NCBI RefSeq assembly: GCF_036320965.1
Contig: NC_092255.1
Coordinates: forward strand, 12,588,243 to 12,652,242
Reading direction: 5' to 3'
Source of the DNA: Panulirus ornatus
Lineage: Eukaryota > Arthropoda > Malacostraca > Decapoda > Palinuridae
Length of the DNA: 64,000 bases
Below, piece after piece: positions 21,935 to 33,707 of the stretch (positions are counted from its first letter, which is position 1; each line of letters begins with the position of its first letter). The translations under genes and the position numbers were made by a program. Below the pieces are notes generated by a model. The model was given only the letters and a program-made list of their open reading frames with translations, was not told where the DNA came from and searched no databases.

Positions 21935-24170
21935 TAAAAGACGGTAATTACCTATTTGTACATTAAAGGGAGAGAGTTTTACACTCATTGGACCCCAACT
22001 CATGAAATTTCTTTGAATTCAAGTAGCTCTTTAAACTTCTGTATACTGCTGGCATTTACAGTTTTGTTACTTAGTTTATACTACCTTCCAACACCCTTAC
22101 AAAAATATACTTCCTCCTGATGTCCTTTCTAACAGGCTTCTTGCCTAGCTTCTTATGACTTCAGTTTACTCTGTTATTGCATTTCATGATGAACTGTTCA
22201 TTGTTGATGTCCTCTAACTGATTTGGAATCTTTTAAGTGTAATTAACTCATCCCTTACTCTTTTCTCCTCAGTGATGGGCAAATTTTTAGCCCTCATCCT
22301 TTCATTACAGCTTAACTCTATTTAGGCACCATTTAACTTTCCCTTCTGTAGATTCTCAGTTAAGTATCTGTGCTTTCTGTGCTTTTCAAGATGTAGTGAC
22401 CTGACCGGAGAAGCATTTTTCAGTTCTTGTCTAAGATATGTTAAGATTTCCTTATCAACGTATTCATATGTGATTATAAGATTTGTCAGCAGGCATTTTG
22501 CCTCCTTAATTAATTCTTCTGATGTGGAGATAAGGTGACATGTTAGGCATATCAGCTCTCAAGTTTCTTTTGCACACTTACTCTGCACTTACTGAGGTCC
22601 CCTTGTAACCTTATGCAATCATTCCTTACTTCTTCCATGACCTTGGTATCAACTGGAAACATGCACAGGCATGGATCCAATCCAAGATGCCAGCCCATTT
22701 TGAGAATGCTCATCTAAACTGTACTCCTTTGCTCCTTTCTGCTAAGGTAATCTGATCCAGCTTCTTGATCAACCTCTGACATCTATTGTTAGACAAATTT
22801 TGGCAGTCTCAGATTGTACAGTCTACTCCTTCTGTCATGAAGATCTAAGAGATTTTTAAAGAATGACTTCCTTTCCCAGAATCCATGTTGTAAGTAATGT
22901 CTCTTTTAGAAGTAGTTGCCTATTTGCTTCTGATTATTTTTTTTCGTTTCTTGCTTGATCCATAATTAAGTGCATTTTCCCAATAACTTTTCTTAAAGAC
23001 AAGCCTTACATTTGCCCTCTTTCTTTCCTTTGTTGCTACACCTCCTCTAGCTACAATCTGGACAATAAAGGGATCTAACAAGTGTTTCTGCATATTCCTT
23101 CAGCACATACAGAAACTCTTTGTCACACAATGAACCTCAAATGGGTCAGTGGTTTACAATCATACTAACATCTTTCCTATAAAATTCAGTGCATCTCAAG
23201 ACTTTTCCCTATTCCTTTTTGCTGACGTTAAGAGCAATGGTGTCCTCTATTGTGAAAACAATTTTAGATATCAATCGTTTAAATATTTCCCAACCTTCTG
23301 CGAGATCCCTTGCCCTGATTAGCTGCTCTTTAACCAACTATTCATTCCCAATGAACACAAGGAAAAGTTTTGGACTGTATTTTGCCTTTTCCAAAATATT
23401 GTTTTTAAAGTTTCACTACTACTGCTTCCTCATGCTGCAGTACTTGTTTCTTCCTGTCTTTTATCTTTCAAATGCTAGTTTGCTACTGGAATATGTATAT
23501 CTTCTCCATAATATATCAGTCTAAGCTCCTTTGCTTTTGGACATCTTTTACCAAATCACATCCCCCTCTTTTTCGACATTTCTCTTCTGTTTGCATCCAG
23601 TGGTACCCAACTTTAACTCCCTCAGTGTAGATTTCACAGAACCTCCTATAGCACTGGTCTATCCTCTAGGTAAGTACTCCATTGATACTCAAAGAGACTT
23701 TGTTCTGATCTGTGCAGCTGCTTTGACTGTAGCTCCTCACTGAGTCCTATCTCTCCTCAGATCCTCATCTTGTGTCCTCTTCAACCACATAATCAATCTC
23801 AAGCAATACATGATCACATTTTCTAATTTTCAGTCATTAAGTTTACATTCTACTATATGTAAATACAAGGTCTAGCAGAGATGGTGTATCAGCCGCATTG
23901 GTTCCTGTATGTTCAGTGAAGTGCCAGTACAGGATATTCCCCTGTACACACCTTTTAAATGAAATCCCCATTAACAGGACTTTAATATCTTTGAAGAGGC
24001 AATATCTTCCTGTTCCCTCACCATCCTGATTGTTCCTTCACTGATATCATTGCAGAACTGTTAAAGAACACTGCAATTTCTTGGGAGGTTCTAAACTACC
24101 ATTACCACTACACACTTCTTTCCTACAGAGTGGAGTGTTTGGGACATTGTGCAAAAGGAGAAAGTTAAAT
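21935..24170 (-). mobile_element. Decayed CR1/L2-like LINE (antisense)
   Basis: On the minus strand, pieces in order resemble a CR1/L2-type LINE: near 23960 a KVLLMG segment (counterpart of GDFN), near 23880 a TDTPSLLDLVFT-like segment (here NAADTPSLLDLVFTYS) and then KCDHV, the endonuclease C-terminal motifs; a Lys/Arg-rich linker with WMQTEEKCRKRGG and CPKAKELR near 23550-23620; RT-like text toward 22500; and a 3' end with the conserved ggagagagttttacactcat block near 21970. Many stops and shifts. The endonuclease part is the strongest evidence; RT limits are approximate. Confidence 0.5.
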
Positions 24171-24239
24171 GTGAATATTATAACAAATACCATCTTTAGT
24201 CACTACCCTTGATACTGCAAGGCAAATTGCACGCTAGAA

Positions 24240-25700
24240 TTCCTTCCTCAACTCAATGAACCACAAAACCCACATCAACCAACTCTGATGTGTGTGAAAG
24301 ATTCACACCTCCGGCAACAAACCCACTGAAATTTATTCTCCTAAAGATTGCACAAACAGGAAACTATTTAAAAATGTGCCACAAACACACCTCACCCCTA
24401 AACAGAAAAATCATCCAAAACCTACTCAAAATCCACCCATAAACAACTGCCCACTCACAAGCAATGCATGTAAAACCTTAAAAGCTCTCCTAAAACAGGG
24501 CCTGACAACATAGACTTTCACATGAAACACTAAGGCCTTGTTTGAATCCAATCACTTGCGAATATCTTCATCCACCCCTAACAGCACAACAAAATCCCAT
24601 ACATCTGGGAACTTGCCAGCATAGTACCAATCCTGATACCCTACAAATCACTCAACTCTCCTGACTCCCTGTATCATGTCCGTCTTCAGTATTCAGACTC
24701 TTTGAAATACTGTTCCACAATAGAATCCAGCAAAATATCCAACTCGACTACATAGCTGTAGACTAATAACTCCACAACCACACTACACACAGACCTCACA
24801 CAATATATCCTAAATGGCTTCAAGCAGCTGCAGTCCCCTTTCCTAACAGTATAACTGACAAAAGACATCAACAAAACATTTGTTGTCCCCTGCCACATCG
24901 TCTTATAAAAGATACTTGACACAACTCTCCATCAACAAAACATTTGTTGTCCCCTGCTACATCCTCACATAAAAGATACTTGACACAACTTTCCACAAAA
25001 ATGATGAAAATGGTAGGCCAACTTCATACCCAGCTGCCAAGCCAGAGTTACTCACAAAGGCTTCACCTCTAAAACCCTTAAATTCTACAGAAGAGTTCCC
25101 AGGGAGCAGTTCTTTCTCCAACCCTCACCAGTCCCTTCCTCAATGAGCTTCCATGACCTCCTGCAGACCACGCACCCTGTTCCAAAGATCTAACAACAAA
25201 CTTGCAACACTACATTACAAAATTAGAACAATGGATTACCAAGAACAAAATGTCTGCATCTCACAGAAGTCTTCAGTAACCTCTCAACCTCAGACAGACA
25301 TGAATCCAACCTTAAATTGTCGACCATCACTACTCAGCAAATCACCAACTATTGTAGGCATCCCATATGACACTCACTCCCATTTCACACAACAAACTAA
25401 GTGCCCTCATAACACTGGCACCAAATTTAGACAAGGAAAAGATTCCCTTAGCAACTTTTACAAACAATTCATCCACTCTACTGCAAACTACACCTCATCT
25501 GCCTGGTCATCCACCCTGTCAAAAGCAAATAACAAAGCTGCAAACCACACAAAAAATGCACTCGGAACAATCAGTGACTGCCTTGCAACAATAACACTCA
25601 ACAGCTACATCATGAAACAAAGATCCTCCCAATACAATCTCATCTCAATATGCTCAGCATTCATTCCCCATGATGCAACTACCACATAGATAGCAGAGGA
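24240..25700 (+). mobile_element. Decayed jockey-type LINE, RT domain
   Basis: A plus-strand remnant with broken frames. Recognisable order: an acidic/Lys-poor leader, QGPDNIDFHMKH (24490, counterpart of GPDGIS-HMLKH), GLGPV-type and NKIPYIWELASIVPILIPYK (24590), a degenerate YRPISLL-like block, STTTLHTDLTQYILNGFKQ (24770), a DTTLHQ-type block, ANFIPSCQARVTHKGFTSK (25020), RVPREQFFLQPSPVPS (counterpart of GVPQGAVLSPTLF), and at the end YTSSAWSSTLSKANNKA (25495) typical of the RT C terminus. The YADD box is not preserved. A 64-bp tandem duplication lies at 24866-24993. Confidence 0.6.
24866..24993. repeat. 64-bp tandem duplication
   Basis: The block starting catcaacaaaacatttgttgtcccctgc and ending gatacttgacacaact occurs at 24866 and again at 24930 with a few differences. 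It lies in the decayed jockey-type element. Confidence 0.85.
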
Positions 25701-25744
25701 TGAGGCTGGCTTCACGAGCCCTGCAGGAGCCCCATAAAACAGAA

Positions 25745-26190
25745 GGATCTCCTCAGGCAGGGGGTAAAGAAATAAGGTGTACCAAAGGGATGAAACAGGA
25801 TGGTTTGAGTGTGAATTTCAGAGAGGAGATGTGAAGGAAGTTGAGTGCTTTAGGTACTATGGATTGGACATGGCAACAGATGGAACCATTGGGGCTGGAA
25901 GAGGATTCTATGGTCATGAATGCATTAAGGATCATATGAAAAGAAAGATTAATGTTAGTAATGGCAATGATGATTATGTCCAAAGGTACAGTAGTCCTGA
26001 CAGTGTTGTACGAAATTGAGTTAAGGACCCTAAATGCAAAGGAAAGGTTGAGGTTGAATGTGTTTGAAATAAAATGCTTGTGGACAATAAGTGGTATGAG
26101 GCAGGTTGACTGTTTATGGAATGACATTGAGAGAGTGGTATGGTGGTGAATGCCACCTGAGTGAGAGGGCTGACCAGGGTGTAACAAAAT
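25745..26190 (+). mobile_element. Diverged RTE-like C-terminal fragment, part 1
   Basis: Frames encode DVKEVECFRYYGLDMATDGTIGA (25830), matching the RTE-A block EEVKCFRYLGVDLAADGTMEA, then VLYEIELRTLNAKERLRLNVFEIKCLWTISGMRQVDCL (26005-26110), matching [35 protein letters not shown]. Divergence is far higher than between RTE-A copies; the Cys residues of YGCEAW are lost. The element resumes at 26510. Confidence 0.6.
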
Positions 26191-26194
26191 AATT

Positions 26195-26495
26195 CAGACA
26201 AGTGATTTTAAATACTGTTACACATATTTAAAATCAGGAAGGAGGTTAGCTTTGCCCATGCAGCGTACTGATAGATACAGAAAGTCTTTTGTACCTAAAA
26301 GCATCCTCCTTTTCAATCATTTGTCATCACAATAGGAAAGTAAAATATTAAAGTGTTTCCTTTAATATTTTATTGCTTTATTGATTTTATTATTCTTTTA
26401 ATGTAGAAACACTAGGGAGCTCTCAAAGCCAAGAAGAATTTCATTTTGTAATATATCTTGTATTACAATTTGACTAATAAAACTTACTTACTTAA
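26195..26495 (+). mobile_element. Inserted 3'-end fragment of another retroelement
   Basis: This 300-bp block splits the diverged RTE-like fragment. It is AT-rich, has no frame and ends aataaaacttacttactt, i.e. a polyadenylation-like hexamer plus a short tandem repeat tail of the sort found at many LINE and SINE 3' ends. Family not identified; target-site duplication not clear. Confidence 0.4.
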
Positions 26496-26504
26496 AGAAA
26501 AACC

Positions 26505-26712
26505 AACAGAGGATCTCTGTTATAATGAGGGAGAAAGGGGAAGGGTGAAACTAAGGGGGTGAAAGGATGAAGTGAAGGAGGCTCTGGAGTATCAGGGCAG
26601 AAACATTCATGAAGGTGAGAAGTCTGAACTAAATAGAATGAACTTGAGGGACACAGTATATGGACGGTGATGTGCTGGTAACAAACTGAACCAGGGTACA
26701 TAAAGTTTTCAA
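26505..26712 (+). mobile_element. Diverged RTE-like C-terminal fragment, part 2
   Basis: Encodes GWKDEVKEALEYQGRNIHEGEKSELNRMNLRDTVYGR, collinear with the RTE-A end ([35 protein letters not shown]), and continues with the equivalent of the first 3' UTR bases (gatgtgctggtaacaaactgaaccag). It completes the element interrupted at 26190. Confidence 0.6.
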
Positions 26713-26985
26713 GGTCATCTATGAAGTAGTATGTGGCTGTAGAATAGTATTTGGAGATATTGATACATCACAAAAGAGAGCTTGAATTCGGATGTGTGCA
26801 AATGATACCAAGTCTGTTTGTTCATAACACCTCCATGCATATGTAGGAAAGGCAATTAGGTAAAGAAAAAGTATTTATCAAATAGTGCACTGAATATTTC
26901 CTGGAAAATTTTTTCAAATAGTTTATTAGATATTTCCATGATTTCACTTGGAAGCAATTTAAATTTCACACAATAAAAAATTGAA
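26713..26985. other. No gene recognised
   Basis: AT-rich spacer between two RTE-like insertions; no supported frame. Confidence 0.35.
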
Positions 26986-29915
26986 TTGAATGCAAAGGTG
27001 AGTAATGTGGTAGTTGAGGGAATAATTCCTGTACATAGGGAGTTCAGTGCTGTAAATGGAAATGGTGAAGAGCTTGTAGATTTAAATGCAGAAAAAGGAC
27101 TGGTGATTGGGAATACCTGGTTTAAAAAGAGAGATATACAGAAGTATACGTATGTAAGTAGGAGAGATGCCAAAGAGCATTATTGGATTTCATGCTAACT
27201 GAAAGGCACATGAAAGAGAGACTTTTGGATGTTAATGTGCTGAGAGGTGCAACTGGAGGGATGTCTGATCATTATCTTGTGGAGGCAAAGATGAAGATTT
27301 GTAGAGGTTTTCAGAAAAGAAGGGAGAATGTTGGGGTGAAAAGAGTGGTGAGAGTAAGTGAGCTTGGGAAGGAGACTTGTGCGAGGAAGTATCAGGAGAG
27401 ACTGAGTACAGAATGGAAAAAGGTGAGAACAAAGGACGTAAGGGGAGTGGGGGAGGAATGGGATGTATTTAGGGAAGCAGTAATGGCTTGCGTGAAAGAT
27501 GCTTTTGGCATGAGAAGCGTGGGAGGTGGGCAGATTAGAAACGGTAGTGAGTGGTGGGATGAAGAAGTAAGATTATTAGTGAAAGAGAAGAGAGAGGCAT
27601 TTGGACGATTTTTGCAGGGAAATAATGCAAATGAGTGGGAGATGTATATAAGAAAGAGGCAGGAGGTCAAGAGAAAGGTGCAAGAGGTGAAAAAGAGGGC
27701 AAATGAGAGTTGGGGTAAGAGAGTATCGTTAGATTTTAGGGAGAATAAAAAGATTTTTGGAAGGAGGTAAATAATGGGAACTTCAGTGAAGGGGGCTAAT
27801 GGGGAGGTGATAATAAGGAGAGGTGATGTGAGAAGGAGATGGAGTGAGTATTTTCAAGGTTTGTTGAATGTGTTTGATGATGGAGTGGCAGATACAGGGT
27901 GTTTTGGTTGAGGTGGTGTGTAAAGGGAGAGGGTTAGGGAAAATGATTTGGTAAACAGAGAAGGGGTAGTAAAAGCTTTGCGGAAGATGAAAGCCGGCAA
28001 GGCAGCGGGTTTGGATGGTATTGCAGTGGAATTTATTGAAAAAGGGGGTGACTGTATCATTGACTGGTTGGTAAGGTTATTTAATGTATGTATGAGGTGT
28101 CTGAGGATTGGCGGAATGCTTGCATAGTGCCACTGTACAAAGGCAAAGGGGATAAAAGTGAGTGCTCAAATTACAGAGGTATAAGTTTGTTGAGTATTCC
28201 TGGGAAATTATATGAAAGGGTATTGACTGAGAGGGTGAAGACATGTACAGAGCATCAGATTGGGGAAGAGCAGTGTGGTTTCAGAAGTGGTAGAGGATGT
28301 GTGGATCAGGTGTTTGCTTTGAAGAATGTATGTGAGAAATACTTAGAAAAACAAATAGATTTGTATGTAGCATTTATGGATCTGGAGAAGGCATATGATA
28401 GAGTTGATAGAGATGCTTTGTGGAAGGTATTAAAAATATATGGTGTGGAAAGCAAGTTGTTAGAAGCAGCGAAATGTTTTTATCGAGGATATAAGGCATG
28501 TGTACGTGTAGGAAGAGAGGAAAGTGATTGGTTCTCAGTGAATGTAGGTTTGTGGCAGGGGTGTGTGATGTCTCCATGGTTGTTTAATTTGTTTATGGAT
28601 GGGGTTGTTAGGGAGGTGAATGCAAGACTTTTGGAAAGAGGGGCAAGTATGAAGTCTGTTGTGGATGAGAGAGCTTGGGAAGTGAGTCAGTTGTTGTTTG
28701 CTGATGATACAGCGCTGGTGGCTGATTTGTGTGAGAAACTGCAGAAGCTGGTGACTGAGATTGGTAAAGTGTGTGAAAGAAGAAAGCTGAGAGTAAATGT
28801 GAATAAGAGCACGGTTATTAGGTACACTTGGGTTTAGAGACAAGTCAATTGGGAGGTAAGTTTGAATGGAGAAAAACTGGAGGAAGTGAAGTGTTTTAGA
28901 TATCTGGGAGTGGATTTGGCAGCGGATAGAACTATGGAAGCGGAAGTAAATCATAGGGTGGGGAGGGGGCGAAAGTTCTGGGAGCTTTGAAGAATGTGTG
29001 GAAGTCGAGAACATTATCTCGGAAAGCAAAAATGGCTATGTTTGAAGGAATAGTGGTTCCAACAATGTTATATGGTTGCGAGGCATGGGCTATGGATAGA
29101 GTTGTGCGGAGGAGGGTGGATGTGCTGGAAATGAGATGTTTGAGGACAATATGTGGTGTGAGGTGGTTTGATCGAGTAAGTAACAATAGAACAATAGGGT
29201 AAGAGAGATGTGTGGTAATAAAAAGAGTGTGGTCGAGAGAGCAGAAGAGGATGTTTTGAAATGGTTTGGTCACATGGAGAGAATGAGTGAGGAAAGATTG
29301 ACCAAGAGGATATATGTGTCAGAGGTGGAGGGAACGAGGAGAAGTGGGAAACCAAATTGGAGGTGGGAAGATGGAGTGAAAAAGATTTTGAGTGATTGGG
29401 GCTTGAACATGCAGGAGGGTGAAAGGTGTGCAAGGAATAGAGTGAATTGGAACGATGTGGTATACCAGGGTCAATGTGCTGTCAATGGATTGAACCAGAG
29501 CATGTGAAGTGTCTGGAGTAAACCTTGGAAAGTTATGTGGGGCCTGGATGTGGAAAGGGAGCTGTGGTTTCGGTGCATTATACATGACAGCTAGAGACTG
29601 AGTGTGAGTGAATGTGGCCTTTGTTGTCTTTTCCTAGTGCTACCTCATGCACATGAGGGGGGAGGGAGTTGTTATTTCATGTGTGGCGGGGTGGCGATGG
29701 GAGTGAATAAAGTTAGACAGTATGAATTATGTACATGTGTATATATGTATATGTCTGTGTGTATATGTATACGTTGAGATGTATAGGTATGTATATTTGC
29801 GTTTGTGGATGTGTATGTATATACATGTGTATGTGGGTGGGTCGGGCCATTCTTTCGTCTGTTTCCTTGCGCTACCTCGCTAACGCGGGAGACAGCGACA
29901 AAGCAAAATCGTATA
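26986..29915 (+). mobile_element. RTE-A LINE, long-3'UTR subfamily, endonuclease to 3' end
   Basis: Begins at the endonuclease block ...NAKVSNVVVEG (the GDLN part is cut off), continues with NTWFKKRDIQKYTYVSRRDA, GGMSDHYLVEAKMK (catalytic SDH), the basic linker, GLDGIAVEF (28010), [11 protein letters not shown] (28385), a [12 protein letters not shown] block (28550; usual Arg is Trp), FADDTAL (28700), and the C-terminal blocks. Frameshifts occur near 27190, 27780, 28090, 28830, 28970 and 29200, so no product is possible. The stop is followed by the L-type 3' UTR and the terminus gctacctcgctaacgcgggagacagcgacaaag. Confidence 0.87.
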
Positions 29916-29924
29916 TAAATAAAA

Positions 29925-30400
29925 AATTTGCCTCCTTAACTATTCTGACATAGTATTCTGGTGCAAGGGTGAGTATCATGTTGATTTCCAAGACCTTCTC
30001 ATGCAAAGATTCATGTACCTTGTTCACTGCATAAATGTACTCATAATAAGGCATCCTTTCACTATACCCCATCTTCTTTATTTTGCATTTACTTGGGCTG
30101 AATTTCAAAAACTTTGTACCTGACTAAATTTGGAGCTATGTCCCTTTGTAAGTTGAAGCAGTCTCGCTGGTTCCTCATTTCTTTCACAATGTAATCCACA
30201 TAGTAAAAGCTCATTCGAAATGCGTCCTCTTTTCCCTTCTATTGAGATAATTTTCAGTCTAGGAAAAGAAGCTTTCCCTTAATCCTACCAAAAATTCAGC
30301 TTCTTTATCAAATTCTGATGAGGGACTGATTTAATTGCCTTCTGGTCATCCAAGAATACACAACTGACACATCCATTTCTATGATATATGGTAGTTAAAT
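29925..30400 (-). mobile_element. CR1/L2-like LINE RT fragment
   Basis: Minus-strand text reads DCFNLQRDIA (near 30150), a decayed W-x-V-FEIQP segment, then FSPSKCKIKKMGYSE (30090) and, after a degenerate stretch, LTLAPEYYVRIVKEAN (29965). The order matches the segment after the YADD box in CR1/L2-like reverse transcriptases (LQ-DID--W---W---FSPSKC-----G, later SP--H----I-EA). Frame broken; YADD not seen. Confidence 0.5.
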
Positions 30401-30611
30401 TTAAGTTGCTTGAAAATGGGTTTGGCTCATCCTATGTTGCTCCTTTATTTGATGCAACACCAAAGACTTTTCCATTCATTTTCAATATTCAAAGTTAAGA
30501 CACCTTCATTCAATTTGATACGAAAAATTCCTATGCCTGGAAAGCATGTTGACTGGCTGAATGCATGGAAAGGGCTATTCTCGTGTTTGCCACATACTGA
30601 TTCATATAATA

Positions 30612-31087
30612 CAGGTTGCATGTTGCACCTCTTTAATCCAGCAGTCTTGGAATCTAGCCATTGCCAGACCACAGAAAATGCCAGAAAACAGAAATTGACA
30701 TCTAAGTCATACACAGTTAATGATCCGATCTCAAAGTACTCACACAAAGTCTTTACAGAAGTTCCTCTATCTAACATTTTTAGTTATTCCACCTTTTCAA
30801 ACACAGATAATGATTTATGGTTATGCTTATTAGCACTAGCACCATCTGCACCTCTTGGTCTACTGGATGACATCCTGAAGGACAAAAATACAACTGAATA
30901 TAAGAAATTAGCAGGACTGTTAATTAGCTTGGCTGCAGTGTAAACAGATTTTGGCACCTTAGTGCTGCTTACAGTTCTGCTCTGGTGGCAGATCGACAAA
31001 CTTATTACTAATGGTGGCAGATTCAAAACATGCCAAACCATGGGAGTTGCTGGAACACAGAGCACCAGATTAGAAAGGTACAACCTG
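30612..31087 (-). mobile_element. Non-autonomous Jerky/Tigger-type DNA transposon (MITE-like), copy 1
   Basis: Ends are CAGGTTGCATGTTGCACCT on the left and, read inverted, CAGGTTGTACCTTTCTAATC on the right, with TA on both flanks (30610-30611 and 31088-31089), the usual pogo/Tigger target duplication. On the minus strand it keeps only the start of a transposase: an MSSSRPRGADGA leader, KHKSL/KHNHKSLSVFEKVE, then LDRGTSVKTLCEYFEIGSLTVYD, a CENP-B/Psq-type helix-turn-helix, directly joined to the terminal sequence. The left terminus has a duplicated gttgcat. The catalytic domain is deleted. Confidence 0.75.
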
Positions 31088-31089
31088 TA

Positions 31090-32706
31090 CTTCAGAAATT
31101 GAACAATCGTATTAAAATATAGAAATACTCACTATGACCCATGATTGGCCATTAATTGGTCCATATCAGCAGCTTTTTGTTTTTAATTCATTGTTATCCT
31201 TATTAAGGTGCCATCTCAGATACTAGTACTTATCAGCCTAACAGTCAGGGCAGCTAGTGCCACACAAGTCATAAGTCAAGATATCAAGTGGAAAACATGA
31301 AGAGCTTGAAAATATTCTTTTTCTAATTTTCTTCCTTAGGATATAAGTAAGATATAAGTGTGGATCAAAACTTCAGTAAACACATATAAGTACCAGAATT
31401 AATTGGTTCCAAACTGAGACAACTATACTTCAATAGTATTCATGGCTGCAAATGTTACTCCAAGATGTTTTGAGACTCCCAATATGGCAGCAGCAGTCAA
31501 TACAATCAAAATGACAAATTTGCTTTTTTCACTTTAACATCTTCCAAAACTTTCTTACAACAACAACAGCAGTCTGGATAATCAAAACCATAGTTTTTTA
31601 CTGGAAACATAAATGATGTATGTATGAAACAAATGTAAGTCTCCAATCTTTATTACTTCAGTATCTCTAAGATGCCTCAATTTGAGCATGACAGCTGTTG
31701 TTATGAAGTCACCTAACATTTGTGCAACCACACCTGAAGACTGGTGGAGAACTACTAATTTTAAGGGCACCTTAGTTTGATTCAGAGTTGAGAGTTCTAG
31801 ATATGAGTCACATGGGGAAGGCAGTACTCTGGGTTGCATACATTAGTTAACCAGCTGCCAGTCTGGGATTTCACAAGCAGCATGCTTTCCTACAGCTTAT
31901 GTTAACCCTGAAAGGACCCTTCCCATAACAGTTACAGGCACCAAGTACAAATGAACCTAGCAAAAGGTCCAAGCCAAATTTTTCCACCCATGTTTGAAGA
32001 ATCCCAAACTTCCTTTACCGACTAGAGGCATGGATGCCACTAGTATGCATATACATTAACTAAGGCTTAGTTTCCCCATAGAAAACGGTGTTGGAAAGAC
32101 ACTACACACGCACTACCAATCTGAAACCTTGCCTTATACTACAGTGTAAATAGGCAAGATTATACTGTGTGTGGTTCAGATGACAAAAACAGCCAAATAG
32201 TTTATAAATAAGTCAGAGACAATTAAAAGATGATTCTGGTTATGATAATATAGGAAGAGCTGATCTTCATGCATAGGGAGTTATTTAACTTGGGAGGATC
32301 ACATGCCTGACTTGCTGGGTGTGTAATCTGACTAAATGGTAAGAGCTAGTGAATATTTAAACCTTAGCAGAATTCCAAAGTTTACGTGTCTATGTGGTAT
32401 TGTGTATAAGTGGTTGAGGTTGTTAAAGTAACATATAATACTTGTTTTTGTAATTTCAAATATTTCTAAAAATTTGTTATCTATGGAAGAAAACCATTAA
32501 CTAATCCTCCATTTTTACAAAAAATTTTATTAACATTTTCCCCAGAAAATGACATTATACATATTGTTTTTAACTAATTTCTCTAACTCTAGAGAGAATT
32601 GCCACCCTTAGATATCATTTGTGCCTGGGGAACATATAATTTCTTCTGAATATGAGGAAGAAACAGTGAAAATGCAAATGAATATGAGGGATATTTCTAT
32701 AAGATA
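31090..32706. other. No gene recognised
   Basis: Long AT-rich stretch. The 85-codon minus-strand frame at 31582-31839 has no family resemblance or convincing splice sites. No named repeat found. Confidence 0.4.
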
Positions 32707-33707
32707 CAGGTACATCACTGAATTTCTGGCAACTGATGGTTCGGTACCTCCTTTAGTCTGGACAAAATTACGTGAGGGAACTTGAAATTACTGCGGCCAC
32801 CAGACTAGTTTACATGGCGGCCATAGATGGAAATATGTGTAGGGTGTGCTTATTTACATTCTTTACACTGCTCTTGTTGGTGGTGATACTGCAATTCTGT
32901 GAGATTCTTAGCTTATTTTGCTTAAATTTAACTCTAGCTATGGCTTCTAAGACATATGAGAGTGTCAATCGTAGTGTCTAACGTAAACACCAGTCCATAT
33001 CAATCCAAGATTAAGTACAACTGTTGAAAAAAAACTGACTGTGGTGTTTCGGTGCATATGCTGTGTGACATCTACAGTATTGGTTCATCAACTGTTTATG
33101 GTAGAAAGAAGCAAAGGGAGAAAATATTGAAATTCTATCCAGACAGCAATTCCAAGAAGCAAATGATGATTAGAAAAACTATAAAAGATGGTAAGAGCAC
33201 TGAGCACCATCGAGTGATGATGGAGTGGTTTTGACAGCGTTGGAGTGATGGAGTGGACTTGTTAGGTAGCATGATAATGAACCAGGCTAAGTTGTTCCAT
33301 AAAGAACTTAAATTAAAACATGAGCATAACTATAGTGAAGGATGGCTTCAAAGATTCAAGAAGCTTATGGAATTTCCATGAATAAAGTGTGCCAAGAAAA
33401 GCAGTCTGCATACCATGAAGGAGCTGCCAAGTATGTGGATGAATTTGTGAAACTTGTAGCTGACGAGCACCTCAGTCCTGAGCAGGTGTATAATGTATTT
33501 CATTTCTTTATTTAATTTACATTTCATATTTGCTTAATTTAAATTTCCAGCAGTCCATGGTATACTTTAGACACATAGGAAATGTATAGTTAGTGGGTTA
33601 GAGGTGTGTTGATGATTTATTCTCATGTGACCATGGTTGATCTAGTAATATGGTTAATCCGCCAAGGCTTTGGAACCAAGAGTGCCAGAAAATTGGTGGT
33701 GTACCTG
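32707..33707 (+). mobile_element. Jerky-like DNA transposon, internally deleted, with terminal inverted repeats
   Basis: Left end CAGGTACATCACTGAATTTC; right end inverted CAGGTACACCACCAATTTTC. The TIRs agree over about 36 bp, including TTTCTGGCA and TGGTTC. A TA precedes the left end; the right flank is CA, so the duplication is imperfect. Inside, a broken transposase starts at ATG 32940: MASKTYESV, KHQSISI, a helix-turn-helix with VHMLCDIYSIGSSTVYGRKK, then KILKFYPDS, VMMEWF, SEGWLQRF and LSPEQVYN (33490), where the family would continue with N-[AV]DET. The DDE catalytic part is missing, so this is a roughly 1-kb deleted derivative. Confidence 0.75.
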
